Below, piece by piece: positions 33,732 through 42,897 of a stretch of DNA of 64,000 bases. This DNA comes from an uncultured Oscillospiraceae bacterium (GTDB lineage Bacteria > Bacillota > Clostridia > Oscillospirales > Acutalibacteraceae): contig UQWL01000005.1 in the NCBI GenBank assembly GCA_900544715.1, positions 62,001-126,000 on the forward strand, written 5' to 3'. The first letter of the stretch is position 1; each line of letters starts with the position of its first letter. The notes beneath the pieces were generated by a model that ran no database searches, was not told the DNA's origin, and was given only the letters and a program-made list of their open reading frames with translations. Made by a program: the position numbers and the translations under genes.

Positions 33732-34748
33732 TCATATCTGGCGCTCTGCTTTTACTTCATATTTTTTACATCCTGCATCCGCTGTGATCCGGCAGTCGAA
33801 GCCCTGCTCCTTCAGCCGTTCCAGATTCCTGCGGCGCTGGCCCGTCATTTTGGAAACGCAATGCGGCGCTACCGTTAAAATAGCTTTCGGGCCCTCCGGC
33901 AGGCATTCCCGCAGCGCGTGAAGCGCGTTTTGATAATAAATTTCCCCTTCGCACAGCTCCCGGAACGCCGGGTGCCACGGCCCGGCGACATAGCCCTTCT
34001 CCACATCACCGCCCGCGTGCAGGCCAAGGCGGATCACCGGCACGCCCGCCTCTTCACACCACAGTAGAAGTGAGGCACAGAGGGAAACCGCCTCTTCCAG
34101 CGGCTGCGGCAGGTATGCGCCGGAGCGGTACTGCTCCGCCAGGGGCGTGCCCCCCAAAACAATGGTGGGGTAAATCCTCATCGTATCAGGCCTGAGCGCC
34201 AGCAGCCGGCTGAGCGTATGCTCCGCGCCCGCAGGCGTATCGCCGGGCAGGCCCGTCATCATCTGGAGCCCGAGTTCGAAGCCCATCTCCTGGATGCGCC
34301 GGGAGGCATCCTCCACATCCTGCGCCGTATGGCCGCGGCCGTTCTGAAACAGAACGCGGTCATCCATACTCTGTGCGCCGAGCTCAATGGCGGTCACGCC
34401 ATATTGCTTTAAAAGAGCAAGCACGGGGGTGTCCACTGCGTCGGGCCGGGTGGAAACGCGGATGCCCGCGATTTGCCCCCGTTTCAGATACGGCTGCGCG
34501 GCGCATAGCAATTCCACCATATACGCCCTGCCGATCGCCGTAAAGCTGCCGCCGAAAAAGGCGAGCTGCGCGCCCGCGCAATCCCGCGCGCGCAACGTTT
34601 GCAAGGCTGTCTCCACAGCGGCCGTCACATCTGCCGCGCGCGGCTTTTTCACCGCGCCGGAAATGCTCTTTTGATTGCAAAAGCTGCACTGGTGCGGGCA
34701 CCCCTCGTGCGGGATGAACAGGGCAATGTTGATATGCTTCCCGCTCAC
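33732..34748 (-). CDS. Radical SAM protein of the elongator Elp3-like group
   Basis: A 338-residue radical SAM enzyme. The iron-sulfur motif is GCPHQCSFCNQ, the SAM-binding FFGGSFTAI follows at about residue 65, and IELGAQSMDDRVL and MMTGLPGD are typical of the Elp3-related family that precedes smc in many clostridia. No acetyltransferase domain is attached. The start is GTG, overlapping the TGA of rnc by four bases (GTGA). Function is unproven; tRNA wobble-uridine chemistry is known for distant Elp3 relatives. The family assignment is solid, the substrate is open. Confidence 0.88.
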   Translation of the reverse strand: MSGKHINIALFIPHEGCPHQCSFCNQKSISGAVKKPRAADVTAAVETALQTLRARDCAGAQLAFFGGSFTAIGRAYMVELLCAAQPYLKRGQIAGIRVSTRPDAVDTPVLALLKQYGVTAIELGAQSMDDRVLFQNGRGHTAQDVEDASRRIQEMGFELGLQMMTGLPGDTPAGAEHTLSRLLALRPDTMRIYPTIVLGGTPLAEQYRSGAYLPQPLEEAVSLCASLLLWCEEAGVPVIRLGLHAGGDVEKGYVAGPWHPAFRELCEGEIYYQNALHALRECLPEGPKAILTVAPHCVSKMTGQRRRNLERLKEQGFDCRITADAGCKKYEVKAERQI

Positions 34749-35431
34749 AGGCCCATCAGCGCAAGCGCCTCGCGCGCCGCCGCCTGCTCGGCGAGCTTTT
34801 TGCTCCGGCCCGTGCCGCGGCCGATGACGTTGCTGTTGAGATGCACTTCCACGGTGAAGGACTTGTCGTGATCCGGCCCGCTTTCATCCGTGAGGACATA
34901 TTCCAGCTCCTCCTCCGGGTTCTGCTGGATGATCTCCTGCAGCGTCGTCTTATAATCCTTAAATGGCAGGCTGTGCTGCACCGCGTCCTTGATAAAGCGC
35001 AGCACGAAGGTGCGCGCGCTTTCAATCCCGCCGTCGAGATAGATCGACGCGATCACCGCTTCAAAAGCGTCCGCCAGAATCGAGGGGCGCTCGCGGCCGC
35101 CTGTGTTTTCCTCACCGTGGCCCAGGCGCAGATATTCCCCCAAAGAAATCTCCAATGCAAAGCCGTGCAGGGATTTCTCGCACACCGTCGCCGCGCGCAG
35201 CTTCGTCAGCTTGCCCTCCGGCAGATGGGAAAAATGGCGGTAAAAATAATCCGCTGTGATAAAGCCGAGCACGGAATCGCCCAAAAATTCCAACCGCTCG
35301 TTGCTGCCATAGGAAACCTGCCGCTCGTTGGCATAGGAAGAATGCGTCAGCGCGCGCTCCAGCAAGTTGATGTCTTGATAGGTATATCCCAGCTTTTTTT
35401 CCAGCTCCTTGAGCTTTTCCCGATCGTTCAT
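34745..35431 (-). CDS. rnc: Ribonuclease III
   Basis: A 228-residue double-strand RNA endonuclease. The catalytic signature is ERLEFLGDSVLGF at 45-57, with metal-binding Glu and Asp; DAFEAVIASIYLDGG is the second acidic site; and a C-terminal dsRNA-binding domain ends with GRSKKLAEQAAAREAL. It processes rRNA precursors and some mRNAs. The start at 35431 (MNDREK) follows AAAGGA by 11 bases; the frame is open for 35 codons further without a usable site. The order plsX-rnc-radical SAM-smc is conserved in Clostridia. The acpP gene that often lies between plsX and rnc is absent. Confidence 0.97.
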   Translation of the reverse strand: MNDREKLKELEKKLGYTYQDINLLERALTHSSYANERQVSYGSNERLEFLGDSVLGFITADYFYRHFSHLPEGKLTKLRAATVCEKSLHGFALEISLGEYLRLGHGEENTGGRERPSILADAFEAVIASIYLDGGIESARTFVLRFIKDAVQHSLPFKDYKTTLQEIIQQNPEEELEYVLTDESGPDHDKSFTVEVHLNSNVIGRGTGRSKKLAEQAAAREALALMGL

Positions 35432-35492
35432 CCGTATGTCCATCCTTTCCATGCCCGGTTTGAAAACCGCTCTCCTTTTCGGAACAAATCTC

Positions 35493-36500
35493 TCAAGCCT
35501 TTGTATCCTGATTGGTTTTGGATACCGCGTTCGCAATGTTCTCGATCACGCCCGTCTCGCTGAACTGCTTCGCCTGGCGGATCGCGCTGCAAAACGCCTT
35601 CGCATTGGAGGAGCCGTGCGCCTTGATCACCGGCTTTGAGATACCCAGAAGCGGCGCTCCGCCAAACTCCGTGTAATCCATCCGCTTTTTAAAATCCATC
35701 AGCCCGTTTTTGATCATCAGGGCGCTGAGCTTTGTCAGCAGACTTTTTTTGAAAATCGCTTTGATATTGACCATCATCGCCCCGGCCACGCCCTCATACA
35801 TCTTCAGGAGCATATTGCCCGTGAAGCCATCCGCCACCAGCACGTCGCACGCGCCGAACGGCACGTCGCGCGCCTCAACATTGCCGATGAAGTGATAATC
35901 CGACGTTTCCATCAGCTCATAGGCCTCCAGCTGGAGCGGCCCGCCCTTGGTCTTTTCCGTGCCGATGTTGGCAAGGCCCACGCGGGGCCGCTCCACGCCG
36001 AGCACCTTCTGCATGTAAAAGCTGCCCATCGCGCCGAACTGATCGAGCATCTGCGCGGTACATTCCACGTTTGCACCGCAGTCCATGAGCAAAAACGGCG
36101 CCTTATTCGACGGCAGGACGCTTGCGATCGCCGCGCGGCGTACGCCGCGGATACGCTTGACAATAAGCGTCGCGCCCACAACCAGCGCTCCCGTACTGCC
36201 CGCGGAGACGAACGCATCGCCCCGGCCCTCAGCCAGCGCCTTCAGGCCGACTGCCATAGAAGTATCCCCCTTCTCCTTGGCAATACTCGTGGGCGCATCC
36301 TCCATCCCCATGACGTCCGGCGCATGGAGGATTTCCATGCGGTCGAGGGAAATCCCGTTTTCCTGTGCGCAGGCCCTGATCTTCGCCTCATCGCCTGTGA
36401 GGAGAATTGTAACACCAAGCTCGCGCACTGCCGTTTCGCAGCCTTTGAGAATTTCAAGCGGCGCGTTATCCCCGCCAAATGCGTCTGCAATGATTTTCAT
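35493..36500 (-). CDS. plsX: Phosphate acyltransferase PlsX
   Basis: A 335-residue enzyme that makes acyl-phosphate from acyl-ACP for phospholipid synthesis. Characteristic segments are IIADAFGGDNAPLEILKG, GDTSMAVGLKALAEGR, AFVSAGSTGALVVGATL, LLMDCGANVECTAQML, and DVLVADGFTGNMLLK. It is peripheral at the membrane. AGAAGGTCGGACGA precedes the ATG. It sits between trmFO and rnc. The C-terminal tail ends GVIENIANAVSKTNQDTKA, slightly polar. The full motif set leaves little doubt. Confidence 0.97.
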   Translation of the reverse strand: MKIIADAFGGDNAPLEILKGCETAVRELGVTILLTGDEAKIRACAQENGISLDRMEILHAPDVMGMEDAPTSIAKEKGDTSMAVGLKALAEGRGDAFVSAGSTGALVVGATLIVKRIRGVRRAAIASVLPSNKAPFLLMDCGANVECTAQMLDQFGAMGSFYMQKVLGVERPRVGLANIGTEKTKGGPLQLEAYELMETSDYHFIGNVEARDVPFGACDVLVADGFTGNMLLKMYEGVAGAMMVNIKAIFKKSLLTKLSALMIKNGLMDFKKRMDYTEFGGAPLLGISKPVIKAHGSSNAKAFCSAIRQAKQFSETGVIENIANAVSKTNQDTKA

Positions 36501-36543
36501 TCGTCCGACCTTCTCTCTCTATGTTGTGCATTTTCATGCCGTT

Positions 36544-37866
36544 TTATCGATCGAAGCCTTCCTCCCGCAGCCGGGCGGAAAGCGCTTCCAGCGCACGGTT
36601 GGAAAGCGCCTCATAGCGCGCCTTTTTCTCCCGAATCTGCCGGTCAAGCGGCGGCAGTACGCCGAAATTCGCTCCCATCGGCTGAAAAATTTCAACCGAT
36701 GGATCGCTAATATAGGCCGCCAGCGCGCCGAGCATGGTCTCCCTCGGCAGGAGGAGGGGGGCTTGCCCGCGCAGCCTGCGCGCTGCATTGATCCCGGCAA
36801 GGATGCCGGAGCCCGCCGACTCCATATACCCTTCAACGCCTGTGATCTGCCCGGCAAAAAACAAATCCGGCCTCCCCCGCATCGAATAATCCGCATTTAA
36901 CAGCCGCGGGGAATCGAGGAAGGTATTGCGGTGCATCACGCCGTAGCGCAAAAATTCCGCGTTTTTCAGCGCCGGAATCATCGAAAAAACGCGCTTCTGC
37001 TCGCCGAATTTCAGGTTGGTCTGAAAGCCGACGAGGTTGTACATCGTCCCCTGCGCATTCTCCTTACGCAGCTGAAGCACCGCCCACGGCCTGTGCCCGG
37101 TGCGCGGATCACGCAGGCCAACCGGCTTGAGCGGGCCGAAACGCATCGTATCCGCCCCGCGGGAAGCCATCACCTCGATGGGCATGCACCCCTCGTAAAC
37201 GCCACGCTTTTTGTCAAACGAATGAAGCTCTGCGCGCTCGGCGTGGAGCAGCGCCTCATAAAACGCTTCATATTCCGCTTTGTCCATCGGGCAGTTGATA
37301 TAGTCGTCCTCCCCGCCCCGGCCATAGCGGGACTGGGTAAAAGCATGATCCAGATCGATACTGTCCGCGCTGACAATCGGCGCAGCCGCGTCATAAAAAC
37401 TCAGGCCCTCTCCGCACAGGGCAAAGATATCCCGCGCAAGCGCATCGGAGGCAAGCGGCCCGGCCGCCACAACCGTAACGCCCTCCGTTGGGATCGCCGT
37501 CACCTCCCGATGTTCAACCGTGATGCGCTCATGGGCGCAGATTTTTTCCGTGACTAAGCGGGAAAACTGCTCCCGGTCCACAGCAAGCGCCCCGCCCGCG
37601 GGGACACGGCTCTCATAGGCGCAGGAGACGCACAGGGAGCCGAGCGCCTTCATCTCCGCCTTCAACAGGCCCGCGGCGGAGGCAAGCCGCTCCGCTTTGA
37701 GGGAGTTTGAGCACACCAGCTCCGCAAAGCCGCCACTATGATGGGCGGGCGAAAAATAAACCGGTTTCATTTCGGCGAGCGTCACCTGTACGCCCGCCTG
37801 CGCCAGCTGCCAGGCTGCTTCACAGCCCGCGAGCCCCGCGCCGATTACGGTTGCCTGATTCTCCAT
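36544..37866 (-). CDS. trmFO: Folate-dependent tRNA(uracil-54) methyltransferase
   Basis: A 440-residue flavoprotein that uses methylenetetrahydrofolate to make ribothymidine at tRNA position 54. The FAD loop is VIGAGLAGCEAAWQLAQAG at residues 6-24. The family also shows FSPAHHSGGFAELVCSNSL, NCPMDKAEYEAFYEAL, and TGVEGYMESAGSGILAGINAA. The ATG at 37866 follows AAAGGAACCCGATCC; an upstream in-frame ATG lacks a site. It lies between topA (21 bases) and plsX (43 bases), the order topA-trmFO common in Firmicutes. Confidence 0.97.
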   Translation of the reverse strand: MENQATVIGAGLAGCEAAWQLAQAGVQVTLAEMKPVYFSPAHHSGGFAELVCSNSLKAERLASAAGLLKAEMKALGSLCVSCAYESRVPAGGALAVDREQFSRLVTEKICAHERITVEHREVTAIPTEGVTVVAAGPLASDALARDIFALCGEGLSFYDAAAPIVSADSIDLDHAFTQSRYGRGGEDDYINCPMDKAEYEAFYEALLHAERAELHSFDKKRGVYEGCMPIEVMASRGADTMRFGPLKPVGLRDPRTGHRPWAVLQLRKENAQGTMYNLVGFQTNLKFGEQKRVFSMIPALKNAEFLRYGVMHRNTFLDSPRLLNADYSMRGRPDLFFAGQITGVEGYMESAGSGILAGINAARRLRGQAPLLLPRETMLGALAAYISDPSVEIFQPMGANFGVLPPLDRQIREKKARYEALSNRALEALSARLREEGFDR

Positions 37867-37887
37867 GGATCGGGTTCCTTTCTGCAA

Positions 37888-40035
37888 TTACGATTCTGTT
37901 TCCGGCTTTTCTTCCGCTTCGGCGGCGCCCTTCTTCTTGCGCTCCACCTTGCGCTCATAATCGCAGCCCTCATTCAGGCAGACGATCAGGCCGCCGCGCC
38001 GTTTGAAGAGGGATTTGCCGCACTTCGGGCAGGTTTCCGCCGTGGGCTGATCCCAGGTCATGAAATTACACTCCGGGTAATTGCTGCACCCATAAAACGG
38101 ATAACCGCGCTTGGATTTTTTCATAATCACCTTGCCGCCGCACCGCGGGCAGAACGCGCCCGTCTCCTGCACAAGGGGCTTTGTATTCTTGCACTCCGGG
38201 TAGCCAGGGCAGGCGAGGAATTTGCCATAGCGGCCCACCTTGACCACCATCATCCGCCCGCATTTTTCACAGGGGATATCCGTTTCATCCTCGGCGAGCT
38301 TGATTTTGACATCCTTCATCTCTTCCTTGACCTTTTGGAGGGTCACGTCGAAGTCGTCATAAAACTCGTGGAGCATCTTGATATAATCCTCCTGCCCCTC
38401 GCCGACCTTGTCGAGCGAGGATTCCATGGAGGCGGTAAATTTTGTGTTGACGATCTTCGGGAATTTTTCACGCAGCAGCTTTGTCATTGCCTCGCCCAGC
38501 TCTGTGGGGTGCAGCTGCTTTGCCTCGCGCTTGACGTAATCGCGGCTGGTGATCGTCGAAATGATAGAGGCGTAAGTGCTCGGGCGGCCGATGCCGTTTT
38601 CCTCCAGCGTTTTAATCAGCGATGCCTCCGTATAGCGGGGCGGCGGCTGGGTGAAGTGCTGGTTGCCGCCAATCTCTTTAAGCTTTAATTTGTCGCCCTC
38701 CTTAATCTCCGGAAGCCTCCCATCGGCTTCCGCGTCATCCGTGCTCTCTTCATAAAGGACGGTGAAGCCGTCAAATTTGATGGAATAGCCGCTGGCGGTA
38801 AAGAGATAGTGCCCGCCCTCCTGCGGCTCTTCCACCGGCAGCGCCTCGATCTCCGCACGCACGGTGTTCTGAATGCAGTTGGCCATCAAGCTCGCCATAA
38901 AGCGCTTCCAGATCAAATTATACAGCTTATACTGATCGGCGGTCAGGTTCTTTTTGGCCTGCTCCGGGGTGAGCTCCGGCATGGTGGGTCGGATCGCTTC
39001 GTGGCCATCCTGCGCGTTGGCGCGGGATTTGAAATAGCGCGGCTTATCCGGCAGGTATTTCTCGCCCCAATGCTCTTTGATATAGTCGTTGCCCTGCGCG
39101 CGCGCCTCCTCGGAGATGCGCAGGGAGTCCGTTCTCATATAGGTAATCAAACCTACGGAGCCGATGCCTTCCACCTCAACGCCCTCATAAAGCTCCTGCG
39201 CCGCCTTCATCGTCCGGCGGGCCTGGAAGCCCATGCGCCGCGACGCCTCCTGTTGCAAAGTGGAGGTAATGAAGGGCGGGGCCGGGCTTTTGCGGCGCGT
39301 GCCCTTTTTGACGGTCTTTACACGGTACTGCGCACCGTCGAGCTTTGCAAGGATCGCGTCGGCCTGCTCTTTATTTTCAATTTTGATCTTACCCTGCTCA
39401 TTGCCGTAAAAAGCGGCGGCAAACACGCGGCGCGTGCCCGGGGTAAGGAATTTTGCGTCCAGCGACCAGTATTCCTCCGGCTTGAAGGCGCGGATCTCCT
39501 CCTCACGGTCTACAATCATCCGCAGCGCAACGCTCTGCACACGCCCGGCGGACAGTCCGCGGTGGATCTTCTGGGAGACAAAGGGGCTGAGCTTATAGCC
39601 CACCAGCCGGTCGAGAATCCGGCGCGCCTGCTGTGCGTTGACCAGATCCATATCCACCACATGGGGGTTCTCCATGCCGTTTTTGACGCCCGTTTTTGTG
39701 ATTTCATTGAAGGTCACGCGGTTGGCCTCGCTCAAATCCAAATTCAGGATCGTCGCAAGGTGCCACGAGATCGCCTCCCCCTCGCGATCCGGGTCGGTCG
39801 CCAGAAAGACCTTGTCGCTTACGGCGGCGGTCTTTTTCAGGTCTTTGACAAATTGCTCTTTCCCTTTGATGATCGCATACTTCGGCGCGAAATCCTTTTT
39901 TACGTCCACGCTCAGGCGGGCGGGCGGCAAATCCCGCACATGGCCCATCGAAGCAGTTACCTCATAATCTTTTCCCAAATATTTTTGAATCGTCTTGGCT
40001 TTTGCCGGAGACTCCACAATTACAAGCTTTGACAT
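37888..40035 (-). CDS. topA: DNA topoisomerase I
   Basis: A 715-residue type IA topoisomerase that relaxes negative supercoils. The toprim domain has LVIVESPAKAKTI at 4-16 and FLATDPDREGEAISWH at about 77-92. The active tyrosine is Tyr299 in GLITYMRTDS. Three C-terminal zinc-ribbon repeats follow (CEKCGRMM, CPRCGGKV, CPKCGKSL, each with a second Cys pair). The tail is lysine and glutamate rich. AGGATGATGAT precedes the ATG. It follows dprA by 122 bases, the classical dprA-topA pair of Firmicutes. Confidence 0.98.
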   Translation of the reverse strand: MSKLVIVESPAKAKTIQKYLGKDYEVTASMGHVRDLPPARLSVDVKKDFAPKYAIIKGKEQFVKDLKKTAAVSDKVFLATDPDREGEAISWHLATILNLDLSEANRVTFNEITKTGVKNGMENPHVVDMDLVNAQQARRILDRLVGYKLSPFVSQKIHRGLSAGRVQSVALRMIVDREEEIRAFKPEEYWSLDAKFLTPGTRRVFAAAFYGNEQGKIKIENKEQADAILAKLDGAQYRVKTVKKGTRRKSPAPPFITSTLQQEASRRMGFQARRTMKAAQELYEGVEVEGIGSVGLITYMRTDSLRISEEARAQGNDYIKEHWGEKYLPDKPRYFKSRANAQDGHEAIRPTMPELTPEQAKKNLTADQYKLYNLIWKRFMASLMANCIQNTVRAEIEALPVEEPQEGGHYLFTASGYSIKFDGFTVLYEESTDDAEADGRLPEIKEGDKLKLKEIGGNQHFTQPPPRYTEASLIKTLEENGIGRPSTYASIISTITSRDYVKREAKQLHPTELGEAMTKLLREKFPKIVNTKFTASMESSLDKVGEGQEDYIKMLHEFYDDFDVTLQKVKEEMKDVKIKLAEDETDIPCEKCGRMMVVKVGRYGKFLACPGYPECKNTKPLVQETGAFCPRCGGKVIMKKSKRGYPFYGCSNYPECNFMTWDQPTAETCPKCGKSLFKRRGGLIVCLNEGCDYERKVERKKKGAAEAEEKPETES

Positions 40036-40157
40036 ATCATCATCCTAAAAAATAAATTATTATGAAGCGCAGTGAATAACAAAGCAAACTTGATTGCCGG
40101 CTGGCTGGTCAAAAAGTTCCACGCTCTTACGGAACGCAGAGCGTTCCCGGCTATCCT

Positions 40158-41366
40158 TTATAACAATGTATAGCGCCCACCGGATTCCGACCGCACCAAA
40201 CCGTATAGCTCCAGCTCTGTAAAGGCGCTCAGGATCTCCTGTACTGGGAGCTGCAAACGGCTGGCTGCCTCATCCACATGCAGCGCGCCCGCGCTGAGAA
40301 GCGTCAACAACTGTTTCGCCGGTGCGCTCAGGTGCTCCGGCATGCTTTTGCTGCCGGCAGCTTGGGCGGAAACAGCCTGTGTTTCCCTTATATTATGCAT
40401 CCGTGCGCAATTATGCATGTTGTGAAGTGCCTGCCCTTGTTTTTTTTGCAGTTTTGCAAAGGGCCTATCCGCTCCGGTCAGATGGAGTGTGTCCGGATAC
40501 AGGTATTGATATTCCTCCAGCACATCCATCGCGGTGAGCACTGGCTTCGCCCCATCCCGGATCAGCCGGTTTGCCCCGGTATAGGCGGAGCTGACGATAT
40601 CACCAGGCACGGCGAACACGTCCCGCCCCTGCTCCAGCGCGCAGCGCGCCGTAATCAGGGAGCCGCTCTTTTCTCCCGCCTCGATCACGACCGTCCCACA
40701 GCTCACACCGGAGAGCAGCCGGTTGCGCACCGGGAAGGTTGCACGGCCCGGCGGCGTGCCGGGCGGAAACTCGCTGACCACCGCCCCATTTGCGGCAATC
40801 GACTCGCGCAGATGTTGGTTTTCCATCAGATAACGCACGCCGAGCCCGCAGCCGAGAAACGCAACCGTTTTCCCGCCGCCCTCCAGCGCGCCCATATGAG
40901 CCGCCGAATCAATGCCCAACGCTCCACCGCTGACGACAACCGCGCCCGCTTCGGCAAACGCTTTGCACAATCCCTGCGCGATCTGCCTGCCCTGAAGAGA
41001 AGCTTCCCGCGCGCCAACCACGGCCAGGGCCACACGCCCATCTAAATCCGGCATTCGCCCACACACATATAAGGCTGCCGGGAAATTTGGAATTGCCCGC
41101 AGCCGCTTAGGGTAAAGCGGATCTTCCGGCGTGAGGGCCAGCCACCCGCTGCCCGCGCACTGCTTTAAAATCTCCTCTGCCTGTGCCAGGCTGTGGGAGC
41201 GCAGCTTTTCCAGCTGCTTGGCCGTGAACAGGCCCGCAAGCTTCCATTCCAGCTCGCCCGCCTCATACAGGCGGCGCGCCGTGCCAAAATAAGCGATGGC
41301 CTCCTCCAAACGCGCTTGCACACCTAACGCGGATTGCAGCCAAATCCAATAGCAGCGGTCATCCAT
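40158..41366 (-). CDS. dprA: DNA-processing protein DprA
   Basis: A 402-residue protein that loads RecA on single-stranded DNA during transformation. It has an N-terminal SAM-like helical region, the Rossmann-like core with VALAVVGAREASLQGR, VVSGGALGIDSAAHMGAL and FLGCGLGV, then a LLSGVSCGTVVIEAGEKSGSL loop. A polar linker of about 55 residues leads to a C-terminal winged helix with LLTLLSAGALHVDEAASRLQL. AAAAAGGATGG lies before the ATG. It is between the TrmH-type gene and topA. The presence of dprA does not itself prove natural competence. Confidence 0.95.
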   Translation of the reverse strand: MDDRCYWIWLQSALGVQARLEEAIAYFGTARRLYEAGELEWKLAGLFTAKQLEKLRSHSLAQAEEILKQCAGSGWLALTPEDPLYPKRLRAIPNFPAALYVCGRMPDLDGRVALAVVGAREASLQGRQIAQGLCKAFAEAGAVVVSGGALGIDSAAHMGALEGGGKTVAFLGCGLGVRYLMENQHLRESIAANGAVVSEFPPGTPPGRATFPVRNRLLSGVSCGTVVIEAGEKSGSLITARCALEQGRDVFAVPGDIVSSAYTGANRLIRDGAKPVLTAMDVLEEYQYLYPDTLHLTGADRPFAKLQKKQGQALHNMHNCARMHNIRETQAVSAQAAGSKSMPEHLSAPAKQLLTLLSAGALHVDEAASRLQLPVQEILSAFTELELYGLVRSESGGRYTLL

Positions 41367-41385
41367 GCATAGCCATCCTTTTTAT

Positions 41386-42201
41386 TCATTCAGGGAAAGC
41401 GGCGCAGGATGATCGCCCACGCATCATTTCCCACATGAGGATCGCGGCGGCGGCAGAAGCATTCAGCGACTCCGCGCGCCCGCGCATTGGGATTGTCACA
41501 AGTGCATCACAAAGCGCCATGGTTTCCCGCGTGACGCCCGCACCCTCATTGCCAACGACGCAAACCGTCCGTGGGCCGAAGCCCGCCCCGGCAACGGGAA
41601 GCGCATCCGCGCGCGGCGTGGATGCAAAAAGCCGCATGCCCTGCGCCCGGCAGGCATGCAGGGCCTCCTCTATAGAGTCCATACGCAGCACAGGCACCCG
41701 CAAAAGAGCGCCCATGGCAGCGCGCTGCGCTTTGGGGCTGTAAATATCGCATCCGCCCGAAACAATCAGGCCGCTTAACCCCAGCGCCTCCGCCGTGCGG
41801 GCGATCGCGCCAAGATTGGATGGATCCTGAATGTTCTCAAGGGCGATATAGCTGCCATTCTTTTCTATTGTATCGTCGCCCGGGCGTTTGTCAAGTACCC
41901 CACAGATGCAAAAAATGCCCTGCGGGGATTGCGTATCCCCCAAACGGCGGCTAATTTCCTCTGTAATCAAAAAAACGGAAGCGGCTTTTTCCTGCAAAAA
42001 GGCCGTCTCCTCCGGATAGCGTTCCAGTGCCCGGCGCGTGAAAAAAAGCTGACGGATCGGTATTCCTGTTTGCCCCGCCTCCATGCACAGCCGGGCGCCC
42101 TCTAAAACGAAAAGCCCCTCCTCCCGCCGCGCGGCGGCGGAGGAAAACAGCTGTACGGCCGCCTTCACACGGGCGTTCGAGCGGCTGGTGATCTCCTCCA
42201 T
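41386..42201 (-). CDS. TrmH/SpoU-family RNA 2'-O-methyltransferase
   Basis: A 271-residue SPOUT methyltransferase. An N-terminal L30e-like substrate domain (about 1-100) with NARVKAAVQLFSSAAARREEG and FVLEGARLC precedes the knotted domain: LENIQDPSNLGAIARTAEAL, VVGNEGAGVTRE and IPMRGRAESLNASAAAAIL, the three SPOUT motifs. It methylates ribose in rRNA or tRNA; the exact site is unknown. The start at 42201 follows GGAGGGATCCC. Its place directly after rplT is conserved in Clostridia and suggests ribosomal RNA as substrate. Confidence 0.93.
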   Translation of the reverse strand: MEEITSRSNARVKAAVQLFSSAAARREEGLFVLEGARLCMEAGQTGIPIRQLFFTRRALERYPEETAFLQEKAASVFLITEEISRRLGDTQSPQGIFCICGVLDKRPGDDTIEKNGSYIALENIQDPSNLGAIARTAEALGLSGLIVSGGCDIYSPKAQRAAMGALLRVPVLRMDSIEEALHACRAQGMRLFASTPRADALPVAGAGFGPRTVCVVGNEGAGVTRETMALCDALVTIPMRGRAESLNASAAAAILMWEMMRGRSSCAAFPE

Positions 42202-42281
42202 GGGATCCCTCCTTGATCTAAGCGCCTGAAAGCGCAAAGAAAAACACGCCCGAGTCACCCCGGGCGCGGCTTCACAATGTA

Positions 42282-42638
42282 TTATTTCAGCGCTGCTTTT
42301 GCCTGCTCGGCCAGGGCGGTAAAGGCAGCCGGGTCCGCAATGGCAATCTCAGAGAGCATCTTGCGGTTGAGCGTAACATTTGCCTTCTTCAGGCCATTCA
42401 TGAAGGTGGAATAGTTCATGCCGTTTTGCTTGCAGGCGGCAGAAATGCGGGTGATCCACAGGCGGCGGAAATCACGCTTTTTCTGCTTGCGGCCGATATA
42501 GGCATACTGGCCGGATTTCATAACGGCCTGCTTCGCGGTTTTGAACAGCTTGCTCTTAGAGCCGTAATAGCCCTTTGCGAGCTTGAGTGTTTTATTCCTT
42601 CTTTTGCGCGTCATGATCGCGCCTTTGATACGAGCCAT
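42282..42638 (-). CDS. rplT: 50S ribosomal protein L20
   Basis: A 118-residue L20. The N-terminal basic extension MARIKGAIMTRKRRNKTLKL and KGYYGSKSKLFKTAKQAV, then RDFRRLWITRISAACKQNG and YSTFMNGL are typical. It binds 23S rRNA early in assembly and, in several bacteria, represses its own operon by binding the leader. GGAGGTAACCTACC precedes the ATG. It is the third gene of the infC-rpmI-rplT operon. Confidence 0.98.
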   Translation of the reverse strand: MARIKGAIMTRKRRNKTLKLAKGYYGSKSKLFKTAKQAVMKSGQYAYIGRKQKKRDFRRLWITRISAACKQNGMNYSTFMNGLKKANVTLNRKMLSEIAIADPAAFTALAEQAKAALK

Positions 42639-42682
42639 GGTAGGTTACCTCCGTTAATGTAAATGTTTCTTGCGTGTCTCTC

Positions 42683-42880
42683 TTATTTATACGGGACCAG
42701 GCGCTTGATCTGCTTCTGGTTCGTGGTATCCGCCACGCTCGTTTTGCGCAGGTTTCTCTTGCGCTTTGTATTCTTCTTCGTCAGGATGTGGGACTTGTTG
42801 GCATGGGCGCGGATCGGCTTGCCGTTTTTCGACATTTTAAAGCGCTTTTTCGCACCACTGTGGGTTTTAATTTTCGGCAT
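42683..42880 (-). CDS. rpmI: 50S ribosomal protein L35
   Basis: A 65-residue basic protein with the L35 pattern MPKIKTHSGAKKRFKMSKNG, then AHANKSHILTKKNTKRKRNL. GGAGGATATTTATT lies before the ATG. It is between infC (17 bases) and rplT (44 bases), the universal order. Confidence 0.98.
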   Translation of the reverse strand: MPKIKTHSGAKKRFKMSKNGKPIRAHANKSHILTKKNTKRKRNLRKTSVADTTNQKQIKRLVPYK

Positions 42881-42897
42881 AATAAATATCCTCCTTA

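Noticed and set aside
38809..40032. 407-codon open frame antisense to topA
   Set aside because: It mirrors topA and shows only composition-driven residues.
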